From positions 1-64,000 of the IMG/VR virus record IMGVR_UViG_3300042905_005483: a DNA stretch of 64,000 nt. One strand, 5' to 3'. The notes beneath the pieces were generated by a model that was given only the letters and a program-made list of their open reading frames with translations, made no database searches and was not told the DNA's origin. Position 1 is the first letter of the stretch, and each line of letters begins with the position of its first letter. Origin of the DNA: a virus. Below, piece by piece: positions 34,928 through 44,458 of this stretch. Position numbers and translations under genes: made by a program.

Positions 34928-35386
34928 TTACCCTGTTTTTGCGCCTTCTTCCAGCGCCTTGTCGATAGTCGATTTCAAATGGCCAAAAACGCCTTTTACC
35001 GGAATGCTGTGCCCGTCTAATCTTCCGTGCGCAAGTGACGCGCAGCGGACAAAACTGGCGTGGCGTGTTCTGAAAGCCCGCTCCTCGACGGCCATAAAGT
35101 CGGCCTGCCACTTCATCGCGAAAAGGTCGCCGGTGGTGCCCGCGGCTTGATCGCTGTTAGTTAGTATGCTGTCAGAGTATATTTGATTGATGTTGTTGCG
35201 CTGCCAGTTCGGTTCGTGCAACGAAGGCACGTCTAGCGGGTCAACAACTCCGTCGGGAGTCCACCACTCGCGATAACCGCCGTGGTCACGAAAATGTGTT
35301 TTCGCTTTGTCGGCTTTTTTTTCTAGGTCGCTGACGCGCTTTATAAACTGCCCGTCAACCACGCCCTTTTTTGTCCCGTGACCCAT
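34928..35386 (-). CDS. Hypothetical protein in baseplate cluster
   Basis: 152 aa. N-terminal coiled segment (FIKRVSDLEKKADKAKTHF) followed by REWWTPDGVVDPLDVPSLHEPNW. No family recognised. ATG has SD AAAGGTG. It separates the sigma-factor gene from baseplate genes and is co-transcribed. Confidence 0.6.
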   Translation of the reverse strand: MGHGTKKGVVDGQFIKRVSDLEKKADKAKTHFRDHGGYREWWTPDGVVDPLDVPSLHEPNWQRNNINQIYSDSILTNSDQAAGTTGDLFAMKWQADFMAVEERAFRTRHASFVRCASLAHGRLDGHSIPVKGVFGHLKSTIDKALEEGAKTG

Positions 35387-35395
35387 ACTGCACCT

Positions 35396-36199
35396 TTAAA
35401 AGTTGTGATCGTATCGTTTGTCGAGCATCACTTGAATTTTTGCCGCCCGCTGACTGACCGCCCCGGGAGTAATGTTCAAGCGTTTAGCGATATCTTGCGT
35501 AGACGCCCGACGTCGGCCGTTGCGACCCAATGTCATGTCCATGATTAGCTTGTCGGTCGGGCTTAGGTCGTCGTACACAAAACCTAACCAAGCATCTGCT
35601 GACGAGGTCGCGCCCGGTAAGGTGCTGGCTACTTCTGCGGGTGAATTCTCGCTATCGGCTACTGCGGCTGTCATGCCCTCTGAAAGCGGCTGATGGAAAC
35701 CCCTAATTTTACGAATGCGTTTAACAGACAAGCCCGTGTAATCTGCGACCTCGTCGTCAGACGGGTCCCGATTAAACTTGTCGCGTAACTCGTTTTCCGC
35801 AGAATCAAGCTTTTGGAAATCAAGTCCAACTTGCTCTGGGATACTGATAATGTTTTGTTCTTTTGCGTTTAGCCGACGAAGACCCTGCATTTGCGACAGC
35901 AAGTGTGTGCGTACGTTGCCGCGTTGCGGATCGTAGGTTTTTAGCGCGTTCAGCGCCATCAGGCGCGCCTTCGAGCGCATGGTTGGGCTCGTTGTGCGCC
36001 CGACATAACTCGACAACGCAGTGTCGATTGTAGGTTGCACGGAGGTAAGTATTTGATCATTGCTTTCTGGCGTAGGATTAGCCAACCACGAACTAAACTG
36101 CGTGTTGAAATCGTTTTCAGCCGCTTCGTTTTTTGAAAAAGGCGGCGCAACATCGCCAAGTATAGACCCAGACGGTTTGTAGTTTTGGTTTGCGCTCAT
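35396..36199 (-). CDS. Sigma-70-family RNA polymerase sigma factor
   Basis: 267 aa. Region 2-like: MRSKARLMALNALKTYDPQ then GNVRTHLLSQMQGLRR (about 74-108). Region 3-like: IPEQVGLDF ... ELRDKFNRDPSDDEVADYTGLS (about 119-160). Region 4 helix-turn-helix: RRASTQDIAKRLNITPGAVSQRAAKIQ (about 230-256). The N-terminal 50 residues are unrelated and lack region 1. It should redirect host RNA polymerase to phage promoters such as the GTATACT or CTAAAT/CATATT classes. It overlaps the hub gene by 4 nt, so it is made with late proteins. Confidence 0.85.
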   Translation of the reverse strand: MSANQNYKPSGSILGDVAPPFSKNEAAENDFNTQFSSWLANPTPESNDQILTSVQPTIDTALSSYVGRTTSPTMRSKARLMALNALKTYDPQRGNVRTHLLSQMQGLRRLNAKEQNIISIPEQVGLDFQKLDSAENELRDKFNRDPSDDEVADYTGLSVKRIRKIRGFHQPLSEGMTAAVADSENSPAEVASTLPGATSSADAWLGFVYDDLSPTDKLIMDMTLGRNGRRRASTQDIAKRLNITPGAVSQRAAKIQVMLDKRYDHNF

Positions 36200-37866
36200 C
36201 GCAAGATATTATCTCCGGTCGCTTCTTTTGTTAGTGGGCCGCCATACCACGGTGTTTGGTACAGCGGCGGTTTTTCGTTAGTTAGCTGCGCGTCATTGTT
36301 CTCTGCCTCGCTGCGTAAGTTGGTTAGCACGAGCGAAGTTCCGGCAGAATGTTGTTCCGCGTTTATTACAAAAGACACCTTTGTGACGCTTGCGTACATG
36401 TGATTCGGCTCGCCGCCGTTTGACAAAGGATTTACTGGCGGTGGCGGCGGGGGCACCTCTATGGCAACCATGCTGCCGGGCGCGATATCAAATCGTAACT
36501 TGCCCGACAATTCGCCGTATCGCTGGTTTAGAATTTCTGTTTTATACCAATGCTCGCAATAACGTGAAGCGACGCCTTTTTCACGTTCAATTGTAAGCGG
36601 CGGACGGATTGTCACACTGCCGGTTGGCGTTGACGACCCCTGACCGGGCGAATGTGTATCAACTTCTGGGTACAAGGCTTCGTGCGCATAACCGCCAACC
36701 GACGTGCAATTGTGTAGCCATGTCGGCAGCTCACGAACCATTATCACGCCCTTACGGCTAGTCGGGATTGTGGGATATTTTGCTACTGGCGGGCACTGGG
36801 ATATCGACGGCGCCGCGGCTTCTCGCCCGCCGCCGAGATTGGAGTTACTGACAAATGGATAAAACACGCTGATTGACTCAAGTAGCTGCCGCTGACTTGA
36901 ATTAAAATTTGCGTAATTGTAATCGTTTAGTCTGATCGTGCGCCAAGCTGTGCCGTCAGCTGAAATGCGCAATCCGCCAAAAAACGGTATGACTGTTGCA
37001 AATGTTGTTCCGGGTGATATCGCAAACAAGAAGCTCGCCGCCAGTTCGCCGACCAGTTTGCTCCAAATAGTGTTATACGCTAACCCATTTGTCAGCATTT
37101 TTGAGATGCCAGTTTGCGCATTTACACTGAGCAGCGGCCCGTCGACGTTGGGCAGGTCCATTGAAAGCGGAAGCGCTGTCGGCGCGCCGTCTGGTATTTT
37201 ATTTAAACCGTCCTCCACAATTTTATTGTTGTTATCACTACCGAGGCACGTTCCTTGCGTTATGGGGTTCTTTCGGTTGGAGAGGCCCAGCAGCACTGGT
37301 TTTAAAACGCTGCCCCATAAGTCGTTCTCCATGTTTGGTTTGGTTATCAAATTCAGATACGGGTCCGCAAAAGGAACAGGCGCCCCCAAGTTTGAACCGG
37401 GCATACTCGCGAGCGAGCCATACAGTGCTGTTTGCGCCATATCAGCCGGTGTGCCCGGATACCAGTTGCCGTTTAGGATAGAGCCGCAGTTCAAGTCATC
37501 AAGCCAGTGCACGAAATGCAGAATGTAATTTGCGTTTGTGTCTGAACGTTGAATTCCTATACCGACATAGTAACCTTCAAAAACTCGGTGCGTGCCCGAG
37601 GGTGATTTCCAAGTTCTTCCAAACGGTGTCTCGATTGTGACGTCGATGGTCGCCTTCATGCGCGGCAGTAACGTGTTGAGCGCGCCGTGGATTTTTGAGG
37701 GCTGCATCGTGCGCATATTTATGCCGCAAGCAATTACAGCCGTAGCCGTTGGAATGTCGTTTAATCCATAGGTAGCCGAAACCGCGACAACCTCGTCTTC
37801 AAAGACGGTGCCTTCAATATCTACTTTAACTTTAAACTTGGAGTATACGAAGTTGTCGGCTGACAT
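36196..37866 (-). CDS. Probable baseplate hub protein
   Basis: 556 aa, beta-rich N-terminus (FVYSKFKVKVDIEGTVFEDEVVAVSATYGLNDIPTA, shown in parts) that resembles the start of gp27/gpD-like hub proteins. A PPPPPP turn occurs at about 486. Placement after the tape measure and before the wedge genes supports a hub role. Domain identity is inferred, not proven. Confidence 0.5.
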   Translation of the reverse strand: MSADNFVYSKFKVKVDIEGTVFEDEVVAVSATYGLNDIPTATAVIACGINMRTMQPSKIHGALNTLLPRMKATIDVTIETPFGRTWKSPSGTHRVFEGYYVGIGIQRSDTNANYILHFVHWLDDLNCGSILNGNWYPGTPADMAQTALYGSLASMPGSNLGAPVPFADPYLNLITKPNMENDLWGSVLKPVLLGLSNRKNPITQGTCLGSDNNNKIVEDGLNKIPDGAPTALPLSMDLPNVDGPLLSVNAQTGISKMLTNGLAYNTIWSKLVGELAASFLFAISPGTTFATVIPFFGGLRISADGTAWRTIRLNDYNYANFNSSQRQLLESISVFYPFVSNSNLGGGREAAAPSISQCPPVAKYPTIPTSRKGVIMVRELPTWLHNCTSVGGYAHEALYPEVDTHSPGQGSSTPTGSVTIRPPLTIEREKGVASRYCEHWYKTEILNQRYGELSGKLRFDIAPGSMVAIEVPPPPPPVNPLSNGGEPNHMYASVTKVSFVINAEQHSAGTSLVLTNLRSEAENNDAQLTNEKPPLYQTPWYGGPLTKEATGDNILR

Positions 37867-38804
37867 TATTTCCTCGACAGTTCATTTAAGCGATAAATCA
37901 GCGCTAAAACGATTCCGCTTAGTTTATAGGCCGGCAGTGGATGTGTCTCCCACAGATTCAAAAACGTCGCGTACGGTTCTGCTGGTTTGACGCCAAATAA
38001 CTCCAAGTAAAGCGGCTCGCCCAAAAACTCTAAGTTGGGGAGTGTGGTTATAAGCGCTGAAGTCGGATTCGTTAAAACATTGACACGCCACGCTGCGGTA
38101 ACCGTATCTATTAAGTCATCAGCCGAGAGCATGGACAAGATGTTCATGCCGGCGGGACGCTCTAAAAGAAGTTCGCCGTTGGTGGCTGCCGAGTAATTCT
38201 CTACTACAAAAATATCGCCGATCTCGGTAATTAGCCGCTCGTACACGGTCGCCGAGTCTACGCGGGCGTTTAGCTGCGTGTTCGGAAGCGTTAAAACCGG
38301 CGTAATACCAGACACGTCCTTCGACGATAGCTCGCTCGTATCCGGCTTTGCGACGAGTATTGTTTTTTCATTCGGCGACCCGACAGCTTTTTTCCCGAAT
38401 ACTGCTGTGTATGTGTACTCGCTCCTGCCAATCGCGTCGCTGGCAAACGCAGTACCGGCAATGCTCAGCCGGGCGGGGGCGCCGACGATTTGCTCGACAA
38501 ATACTTTTTTAGCCGGACCGTAGAAATCAGTAGCTGTTTTTCGCCAATACGTAATTCGCGGATCGAGCGCGCGTAAGAACGTATCGAGCTCGGTCTGGTG
38601 GATGTAACTTAGCAGCTCATACGCGCGAAAATTCAAAAAGTAATTGTCAGGTCTGCTGCCGAACAAAATCTTGTGGACAGTGTCTAGCGCGGTTGGAAGT
38701 TTTTGCGGCTTAAACCCCGGCGGTATGTATTCGTAGCCTACGTCATCTACACCCACAGAATCTGGATGCTGATTAAGCAGCAATGTTCTCGCGTGATTAA
38801 TCAT
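37866..38804 (-). CDS. Baseplate/hub-associated hypothetical protein
   Basis: 312 aa from ATG 38804 (MINHARTLLL), SD GGAG; the TTG start at 38828 overlaps the upstream gene. Mixed alpha/beta with VYERLITEIGDIFVVENY (about 195-215). No family recognised; likely a hub or wedge component. Confidence 0.55.
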   Translation of the reverse strand: MINHARTLLLNQHPDSVGVDDVGYEYIPPGFKPQKLPTALDTVHKILFGSRPDNYFLNFRAYELLSYIHQTELDTFLRALDPRITYWRKTATDFYGPAKKVFVEQIVGAPARLSIAGTAFASDAIGRSEYTYTAVFGKKAVGSPNEKTILVAKPDTSELSSKDVSGITPVLTLPNTQLNARVDSATVYERLITEIGDIFVVENYSAATNGELLLERPAGMNILSMLSADDLIDTVTAAWRVNVLTNPTSALITTLPNLEFLGEPLYLELFGVKPAEPYATFLNLWETHPLPAYKLSGIVLALIYRLNELSRK

Positions 38805-38805
38805 C

Positions 38806-39282
38806 TCAGTTCTCCGGGAGTATTTCAAAGCGCATCGACCAGTGACCCATAGCGCCGGTTTCGCTCTCGTTCGTGACGTCTAACTTCATGCCTGTCAAAA
38901 ACCCTAAAAACGTTCCGGTAGACTCGCTGTCGCGCAACACTATTGTCAAAATGCTTGTTGCCCGGCTAATTCGGTTCGATTTGTACCACTCATAGGCTTT
39001 TACCAACCCGCCTTTGCCGCCAGAGCACGGTTTGGCGAAACCAACGCCGCCTATTTGCAACGTGCCGATTCGGTCGCCGAACGAGTAGGCGTAAATAAAA
39101 TCATTAAGCGTATGCAGAAACTGATAGTTGCCGCTCAGCTCTAGCGACATGTTTGTCACAATAGCGCTGTCGACTAAGTCCCCGCTTCCCCCGGATACAG
39201 AGATGAAAAAATTGTCTGTCTCGCTGCAGCCCTCGCGGACCACGCCGACAACACCGGAGCAGGGAGTAAATACTGAGGCCAT
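38806..39282 (-). CDS. Tail protein downstream of tape measure (tube-like?)
   Basis: 158 aa, all-beta. SLELSGNYQFLHTLNDFIYAYSFGDRIGTLQIGG then ILTIVLRDSESTGTFLGFLTGMKL and WSMRFEI could be a tube-fold protein such as a tail-tube initiator (T4 gp54-like). This comes from pattern and location only. ATG has SD AGGTGA; it ends in an overlap with the next gene's start. Confidence 0.5.
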   Translation of the reverse strand: MASVFTPCSGVVGVVREGCSETDNFFISVSGGSGDLVDSAIVTNMSLELSGNYQFLHTLNDFIYAYSFGDRIGTLQIGGVGFAKPCSGGKGGLVKAYEWYKSNRISRATSILTIVLRDSESTGTFLGFLTGMKLDVTNESETGAMGHWSMRFEILPEN

Positions 39283-39289
39283 AATTCAC

Positions 39290-42200
39290 CTATGCGTTTT
39301 TGGAGCCGCCCGGAGCAGACATCATCGGCGCGGGGTCTTTCACAATAGGCGCGCCGCCGTCTATATGCACGCTGCGGCTGCTTGTTGCGGCCAGCATTGC
39401 TTCTTGCAGCCCGTTTAACGACAGCGTACCGGTTAGCCGCACTTCTTGATTGCCGCCAGCAGCGCCGCCGGTTGCAGCCGGTTGTACGGTCAGCTGGCGG
39501 ACTATTTGTTCAATGCCGCCTAAGCCCGCCGGGCTGCCCTGCAAACCACCACCAATCCGGGCGACATCTTCTGTGGCGCGTCCGCTGGTTGGTGTTGATT
39601 CTCGCCCGGAGCCTATTCTTGACGAGGACCGTATTTCTTCCGCAAGTGCCACACTGGGACCATCGAGCATTGGACGTGTATATTCAGTTGTCGAAGCGAC
39701 ATTGGCGCGGCCCGCCGCTCGGGCGGCCGGGTCGACCCCGTCGCTCACCGCCGGACGTGTATATGCAATTGTCGGATCGGCCCCGTCGCGGCCGGCACTT
39801 ATGCTTGCGGCGCGTGAGTGTGAAACGCCCTCCGCAAATCGAGTTGCGTCTTCTTTACTGGGTTGTTCGTACGCGACGCCGGTCGCAGCCTTCACGCCTT
39901 CTTTTTCATAAACAGCTTTTACTGCTGCAGCGGCCGTTCTCGTCGCGTCCACCCCTGCCGGTTTTGGCTTTTCTGCTATTTGGTCTGGTTTCGGTTTGTC
40001 CGCAGAAGACGTGTCTGTCGGCTTGCTGGCTTTGCTAGATTTGCTGTCTGGCGTGTCAATTTTTCGCGCGCTTATTTCGCCCGTTATGAAAGCACGCGCT
40101 TCTTCTTCAGAGATTTTCGACGCCGCCGACATTTTCTTTACGGCGTCATTTACTTCGGCAGACGACATCGATTTTTTGTCGCCTACAGCTGCGCCAACAA
40201 TCTCTTTTGCCTGCTGACTGTGTTTTTGCTGCTTGTCTTTGGAGTACTCCAAGTTATCGCCAACAAAGTAACCTAGTCCGAGACCGCTAGAGTTTTTTGC
40301 GCGTTCTTCTTGAATACCCTGCATCATTTCGGTAGCGCTTTCGCGGCTGATGCCGAGTTCGTCGGATAAACGCATAGCGGCATCTTTCACCTCAGCGTCA
40401 GAAAACGCGGAGCTGTTACCGGTAGAGTCCACGCGCGAATAATGCTCGTTGACCATGGCGTTGGCGCGGTCACGAATAGCCATTGACGCCACTGCCGCCT
40501 CTTCGCGAGAACCGCCTAAAGAAATTTCTTTGCCGTTGTCGTCGACGAAGCGCACGCCGTGGAGCACAACAGTTTGAGCGTCGATGCTCGTCTGGTCTAC
40601 AACGCCTTCGTCTGTTTGCTTCATCATCCCCGACTGCTTGTCTGTCAGGCCGAGAGACGCAGGATCGATGTTACGCGCTTCTTGCTGTGCATTTAAAACT
40701 GAACGCAAGTCTTCCGTGTCTTCTTTGTTTAATTGCCAGCCAGAAATATCTTCGTCGATTTTTTCGTTTAACTTACGTTTACCTTCTTCAGAGCTGTCGA
40801 GCACGAGGTCTTGATACTCACGAATTTCTTCGTCGGTCATTTTTACGTCGAACTCGCGCAGCGCAGAACTGACGCCTTCTTTTGTTTTCTCCGCGTCTTT
40901 GCCGTAAAAATAAGACGCTTCGATACGCTGCAGCCGTTCGGCTCGCGCTTCTTGTCCTTCTCGCGCCTGACCCTTTGCCCCGCGGGCCTCTTTAATGAGC
41001 TGCGCCTCCGAGATGGCGTTCTGGTCGTGGCGAACTTCTCGGTCAACGGATTCCATAAATTCGTCGTTTAGACGAAGTTCTTGCAGTTTCTCTTCTGTAC
41101 TCATACCCTCGCCGGCGCCACCTACGAGCTGCTTATAATCGCGAGCTACGGCGTCCTCGTCGATCGCGCCTTCTTTGTCGTATCGCTTCGTAATCGTTTT
41201 GTTTCGCGCGGTGTCGAGCTCTTTTCCAGAAATTACTCTAGTCTTCGCTTTTTTAAGGTTGCCGGTCGGATCGGCAAGCTTCATCAGCTCATCGTAATTC
41301 TTGTTTTCGGCGAGCGTGTCGATATACGAGTCCGTGACGAACACGTCTTTCATACGGTCGCCAAGGGCCTCAAATCCCGGTTCCATTTTCGACATATACT
41401 TCTGCGCCACTTCGCTGTTTTTGATCTGTGGCGCTGCGGCATCCATAAAACCGCTGAGAGTAAATTTTTCGCCGCTTTCGCCGATCTCGCGGAAGTAGTC
41501 TGACAGTCGTTGCAGCGGGCCGGACTCATGCCCCATGGCGGCATTTTTTTTCTGCTCAGCTCTCGCGCCGGCGCGGGCACTTTCTTGCGCAAACTCGTGT
41601 GCCGCGCCTCGGCCATACTTCTGCGTGTATGTCACGAGATTCAGATCAGCGCCCGGGATTGCCGCGAGCGCCATGCCAGCCGTGGAGGCGTATTGGTCGA
41701 TGAGCGCGGGGTCGTTTTTAAATCGCCCCGCAAACTCTTTAGCTTGCGCTTCAGCTTCTGCGTCTGCCACGCCAGAATCTTTAAGCTTTTGCGCAACCTC
41801 GACTTCCAGTTGTGTATCAAAGTATTTTTTACGCTCTGCCGGCGACTTGTCTCCGGTGTCAAGCACCATCTGATTAACGACCGCTGACGCAAGATCAAAT
41901 CGTCTGCTGCGCTCTTGCGGATCAGCGCCCGAAAATAGTTTGTCGTCGCTTTCTAGCTCGGCAGCGGTAACCGACCGCGTCGCATTGTAGGCGTACTGCC
42001 GGCCCTCAACGGCTTGCGTTTGATAACCAAAGAGTTTGTTATCCAGCGTTTTTTCTTCGGTAAGCGGATCGTAAAAAGCACTATCAAATCCGCCGCCCTT
42101 ACCGTTGTTTGAGTTTACAAAAATTTCTCGCGCCGCCCCGGGACCATAGCGACCAATCATCTCGACTAAGTTCTTTTGCTCGCCCGTATTTGGGTCGGTA

Positions 42201-44104
42201 TACACGCCTTCGCTATTTGGGTCGCGATACGCTTCGACAGCAGCTTCTAATTCTGTGCCCGCGTATTTTTGCGGGTCGGCGTCATAAAGTCGCGCAAGCG
42301 TTGCCGCGGCCTTGGCGTTATTCGACGCGGCGCCCGCCTGCACCGAACGACCGACAGACTCCATGGCCTGTTCTTTATTCATTGCGCCAAATCGGCCGGT
42401 GGAGAACGCGCCGCTCTCCTGCATGACTTTAATTGCCGCCAGCGTGGCGTTTGTACCCTGCACTGCGCTAGCGTCATTAAGGCCAAACATGCGCCCCTGC
42501 ATCGTTACGTTTGTAGACAGCTGCGCCAACTGATTCATACCTACGCCAGTTTCTTTGGCGAGCGACTGCATTTTGCGTAATTCCGCCTCTACGCGGCCGG
42601 GCTCGAACTGCCCAGCCGTGCCGTTGGTTAACGCGTCTAGCATTTTGAGCAACGCTGGTACAGGCGCATTTGGATTACCGTTGTCGCCGAACAGGTCTCG
42701 GATGGCGCCAAGCGCTCCTGAATACTTCTCCAGCGTTCCCGCAGCGCGGCTAGCGTCAGCGTCAACCGTAAGTAAATCCATACCGCCTTGTTTTTCAAGG
42801 TCTTCGATCGACATCGCGTCTGCGTCACCGCGCGCGTATTTAGTCGCTTCTTTTTCCGTCTTCCGCAGTTCTTTAACGGCTTCTGGTGTTTTTGTATCTA
42901 TCAGGCGATCTTGCTGCTCTGAGGACAAGCTCTTGAACGCCGGGTCTGTTTTTTCAAAGTCGGCGCGGACCATTTTTCGCGCTAGTCGCTCAACGGTCTC
43001 GTCATCGCGTTGCGTTTCTCCAACTGTGCGCATCCGGTCGTCAGCCGACATGTGCCCAACCGCTTCAGGCATTAGGCCGCGTTCGAACAGCTCCTGCTGC
43101 ATCTGCCCGACCTGCCCAGCCATAAAACCGTGCATGCGATTGACCGGCGCTTGTTCAGCCGCTTTGCGCAGCTGCCCGATTGTTGCTTCACCCCTGTCAA
43201 GTACGCCGGCTTCGTCAACAGCCCGGTCAAATTTGGACAGTTCTTTAGCGCGCTCTTCGGTTGTGACTGCCGTGCCGTTTTTGACGTATTTTTTATACAT
43301 GCGCGAGACTTCGGCGTCCGCGTTGTCCATGTCGACCATGCGGGTGACGACTTCTTCGTCATTAATAATGTCTGCCTCTGGTTTGCCGGCAGCGTCTTTA
43401 AGCTTTTGCCGCGCCTCGTCGATTCGGTTGTTGCGCATTGGGTTAATGCCACGCTTTTTTCGCGCATCGGCCTCAATGCTGTCGAGGTTCCCTTCTTGCT
43501 CGTATAAGTGCGAGTACACGCCCTCTGTAAAAGATGTCAATGAGTCGGCTGTCATCCGCTGACCACCCATGGGGTCAGACCGGAAAAACCCAGTCTTGGC
43601 GATTGCCGAATTCAGTGACGTGATGTCGCCTTTGCTCCCGTACATCGCCGCTTCAAGCGTCTCTGGGCCCATGACAGAGCTGGCAATGGCTTTGACAATC
43701 GGGTGCGTTAAAACGCCCGCGGCCGTGTCGGCTTGCTCGCGGTTTAACTGCGTAATCGGGTCGTCGGTGAAAGCGCTCCGCATACCCAGCAGACCTTGCG
43801 CAACCGGGCCACGAGCACCGCCGGCCACCGACAAAGAAGACGTTAACATTTCGCGCTGATAGTTTCTCATGGCGTGACTGTCCATGAGATTCTGCGTTGG
43901 CATTAATTGCGGGATAAAGTTTTCCGGGCCAGCGGCGGCCTCCAAAAGCGGGCCGGCGAACATAGCCACCAGTGAGCCCATATCTGAATTTCCAAGCCCG
44001 AATTGCGCCGGGGCATACGGCGTCGGGTACAGAAATGGGTACTGCCCCTGACCCGTGCCAGCCATTTGGAGCGCATTGTTAAATTGGTCAGCTGGGTTGT
44101 TCAT
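39290..44104 (-). CDS. Tape-measure-like protein
   Basis: 1604 aa, longest helical protein here: many K/E/A-rich coiled segments (residues about 200-1330) with polar tails. It follows the chaperone-like genes and precedes hub genes, as tape measures do. ATG 44104 (MNNPADQFNNALQM) has a poor SD and overlaps the upstream gene by 17 nt; TTG 44140 is the alternative. Residues about 1380-1560 are a low-complexity Ala/Ser/Thr/Pro/Lys region, and the C-terminus holds a beta repeat (QEVRLTGTLSLNGLQ). No transmembrane or lysozyme domain is visible. Confidence 0.75.
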   Translation of the reverse strand: MNNPADQFNNALQMAGTGQGQYPFLYPTPYAPAQFGLGNSDMGSLVAMFAGPLLEAAAGPENFIPQLMPTQNLMDSHAMRNYQREMLTSSLSVAGGARGPVAQGLLGMRSAFTDDPITQLNREQADTAAGVLTHPIVKAIASSVMGPETLEAAMYGSKGDITSLNSAIAKTGFFRSDPMGGQRMTADSLTSFTEGVYSHLYEQEGNLDSIEADARKKRGINPMRNNRIDEARQKLKDAAGKPEADIINDEEVVTRMVDMDNADAEVSRMYKKYVKNGTAVTTEERAKELSKFDRAVDEAGVLDRGEATIGQLRKAAEQAPVNRMHGFMAGQVGQMQQELFERGLMPEAVGHMSADDRMRTVGETQRDDETVERLARKMVRADFEKTDPAFKSLSSEQQDRLIDTKTPEAVKELRKTEKEATKYARGDADAMSIEDLEKQGGMDLLTVDADASRAAGTLEKYSGALGAIRDLFGDNGNPNAPVPALLKMLDALTNGTAGQFEPGRVEAELRKMQSLAKETGVGMNQLAQLSTNVTMQGRMFGLNDASAVQGTNATLAAIKVMQESGAFSTGRFGAMNKEQAMESVGRSVQAGAASNNAKAAATLARLYDADPQKYAGTELEAAVEAYRDPNSEGVYTDPNTGEQKNLVEMIGRYGPGAAREIFVNSNNGKGGGFDSAFYDPLTEEKTLDNKLFGYQTQAVEGRQYAYNATRSVTAAELESDDKLFSGADPQERSRRFDLASAVVNQMVLDTGDKSPAERKKYFDTQLEVEVAQKLKDSGVADAEAEAQAKEFAGRFKNDPALIDQYASTAGMALAAIPGADLNLVTYTQKYGRGAAHEFAQESARAGARAEQKKNAAMGHESGPLQRLSDYFREIGESGEKFTLSGFMDAAAPQIKNSEVAQKYMSKMEPGFEALGDRMKDVFVTDSYIDTLAENKNYDELMKLADPTGNLKKAKTRVISGKELDTARNKTITKRYDKEGAIDEDAVARDYKQLVGGAGEGMSTEEKLQELRLNDEFMESVDREVRHDQNAISEAQLIKEARGAKGQAREGQEARAERLQRIEASYFYGKDAEKTKEGVSSALREFDVKMTDEEIREYQDLVLDSSEEGKRKLNEKIDEDISGWQLNKEDTEDLRSVLNAQQEARNIDPASLGLTDKQSGMMKQTDEGVVDQTSIDAQTVVLHGVRFVDDNGKEISLGGSREEAAVASMAIRDRANAMVNEHYSRVDSTGNSSAFSDAEVKDAAMRLSDELGISRESATEMMQGIQEERAKNSSGLGLGYFVGDNLEYSKDKQQKHSQQAKEIVGAAVGDKKSMSSAEVNDAVKKMSAASKISEEEARAFITGEISARKIDTPDSKSSKASKPTDTSSADKPKPDQIAEKPKPAGVDATRTAAAAVKAVYEKEGVKAATGVAYEQPSKEDATRFAEGVSHSRAASISAGRDGADPTIAYTRPAVSDGVDPAARAAGRANVASTTEYTRPMLDGPSVALAEEIRSSSRIGSGRESTPTSGRATEDVARIGGGLQGSPAGLGGIEQIVRQLTVQPAATGGAAGGNQEVRLTGTLSLNGLQEAMLAATSSRSVHIDGGAPIVKDPAPMMSAPGGSKNA

Positions 44105-44450
44105 TTTTTGGCGCCACGTGTTGGCGATAATATTTAACAAGATTGTCTGTAGCGCTATCCATTGTACTATTTTTTGTTTCCGTTTCCGGGTCTGGCAGCC
44201 ACGGGAAAATAATCTGCTCTAAACCACGAAGCGACGTAATAGCCGCCTTTTTCGCGATTTCGAAACCGCCCTCTTTCAGCGACCCGTGGCTGAGATACGC
44301 GCACCAGTGTTGGTGGGTGTATTCAACCAGTTTTTGGTCGTCTGCCCGCTCTAGCTCGTGTAAAACGAGCCGGTGCTTGATGCGCCAGAATTTTTCAGAG
44401 GGATTGGCCCGGGAGTAATCAATTGCTCCCGTCGTAGCGGCCCGCACCAT
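44088..44450 (-). CDS. Tail assembly chaperone-like protein B
   Basis: 120 aa from ATG 44450 (MVRAATTGAIDYSRANP), 8 nt after the upstream TAG. Helical, Trp-containing (KFWRIKHRLVLHELER). It occupies the place of the frameshifted tail-assembly chaperone just before the tape measure. Its frame is -1 relative to the upstream gene and remains open through the overlap, with a run of five T near the stop, so a frameshift fusion is possible. Confidence 0.5.
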   Translation of the reverse strand: MVRAATTGAIDYSRANPSEKFWRIKHRLVLHELERADDQKLVEYTHQHWCAYLSHGSLKEGGFEIAKKAAITSLRGLEQIIFPWLPDPETETKNSTMDSATDNLVKYYRQHVAPKNEQPS

Positions 44451-44458
44451 ATAAGCCG

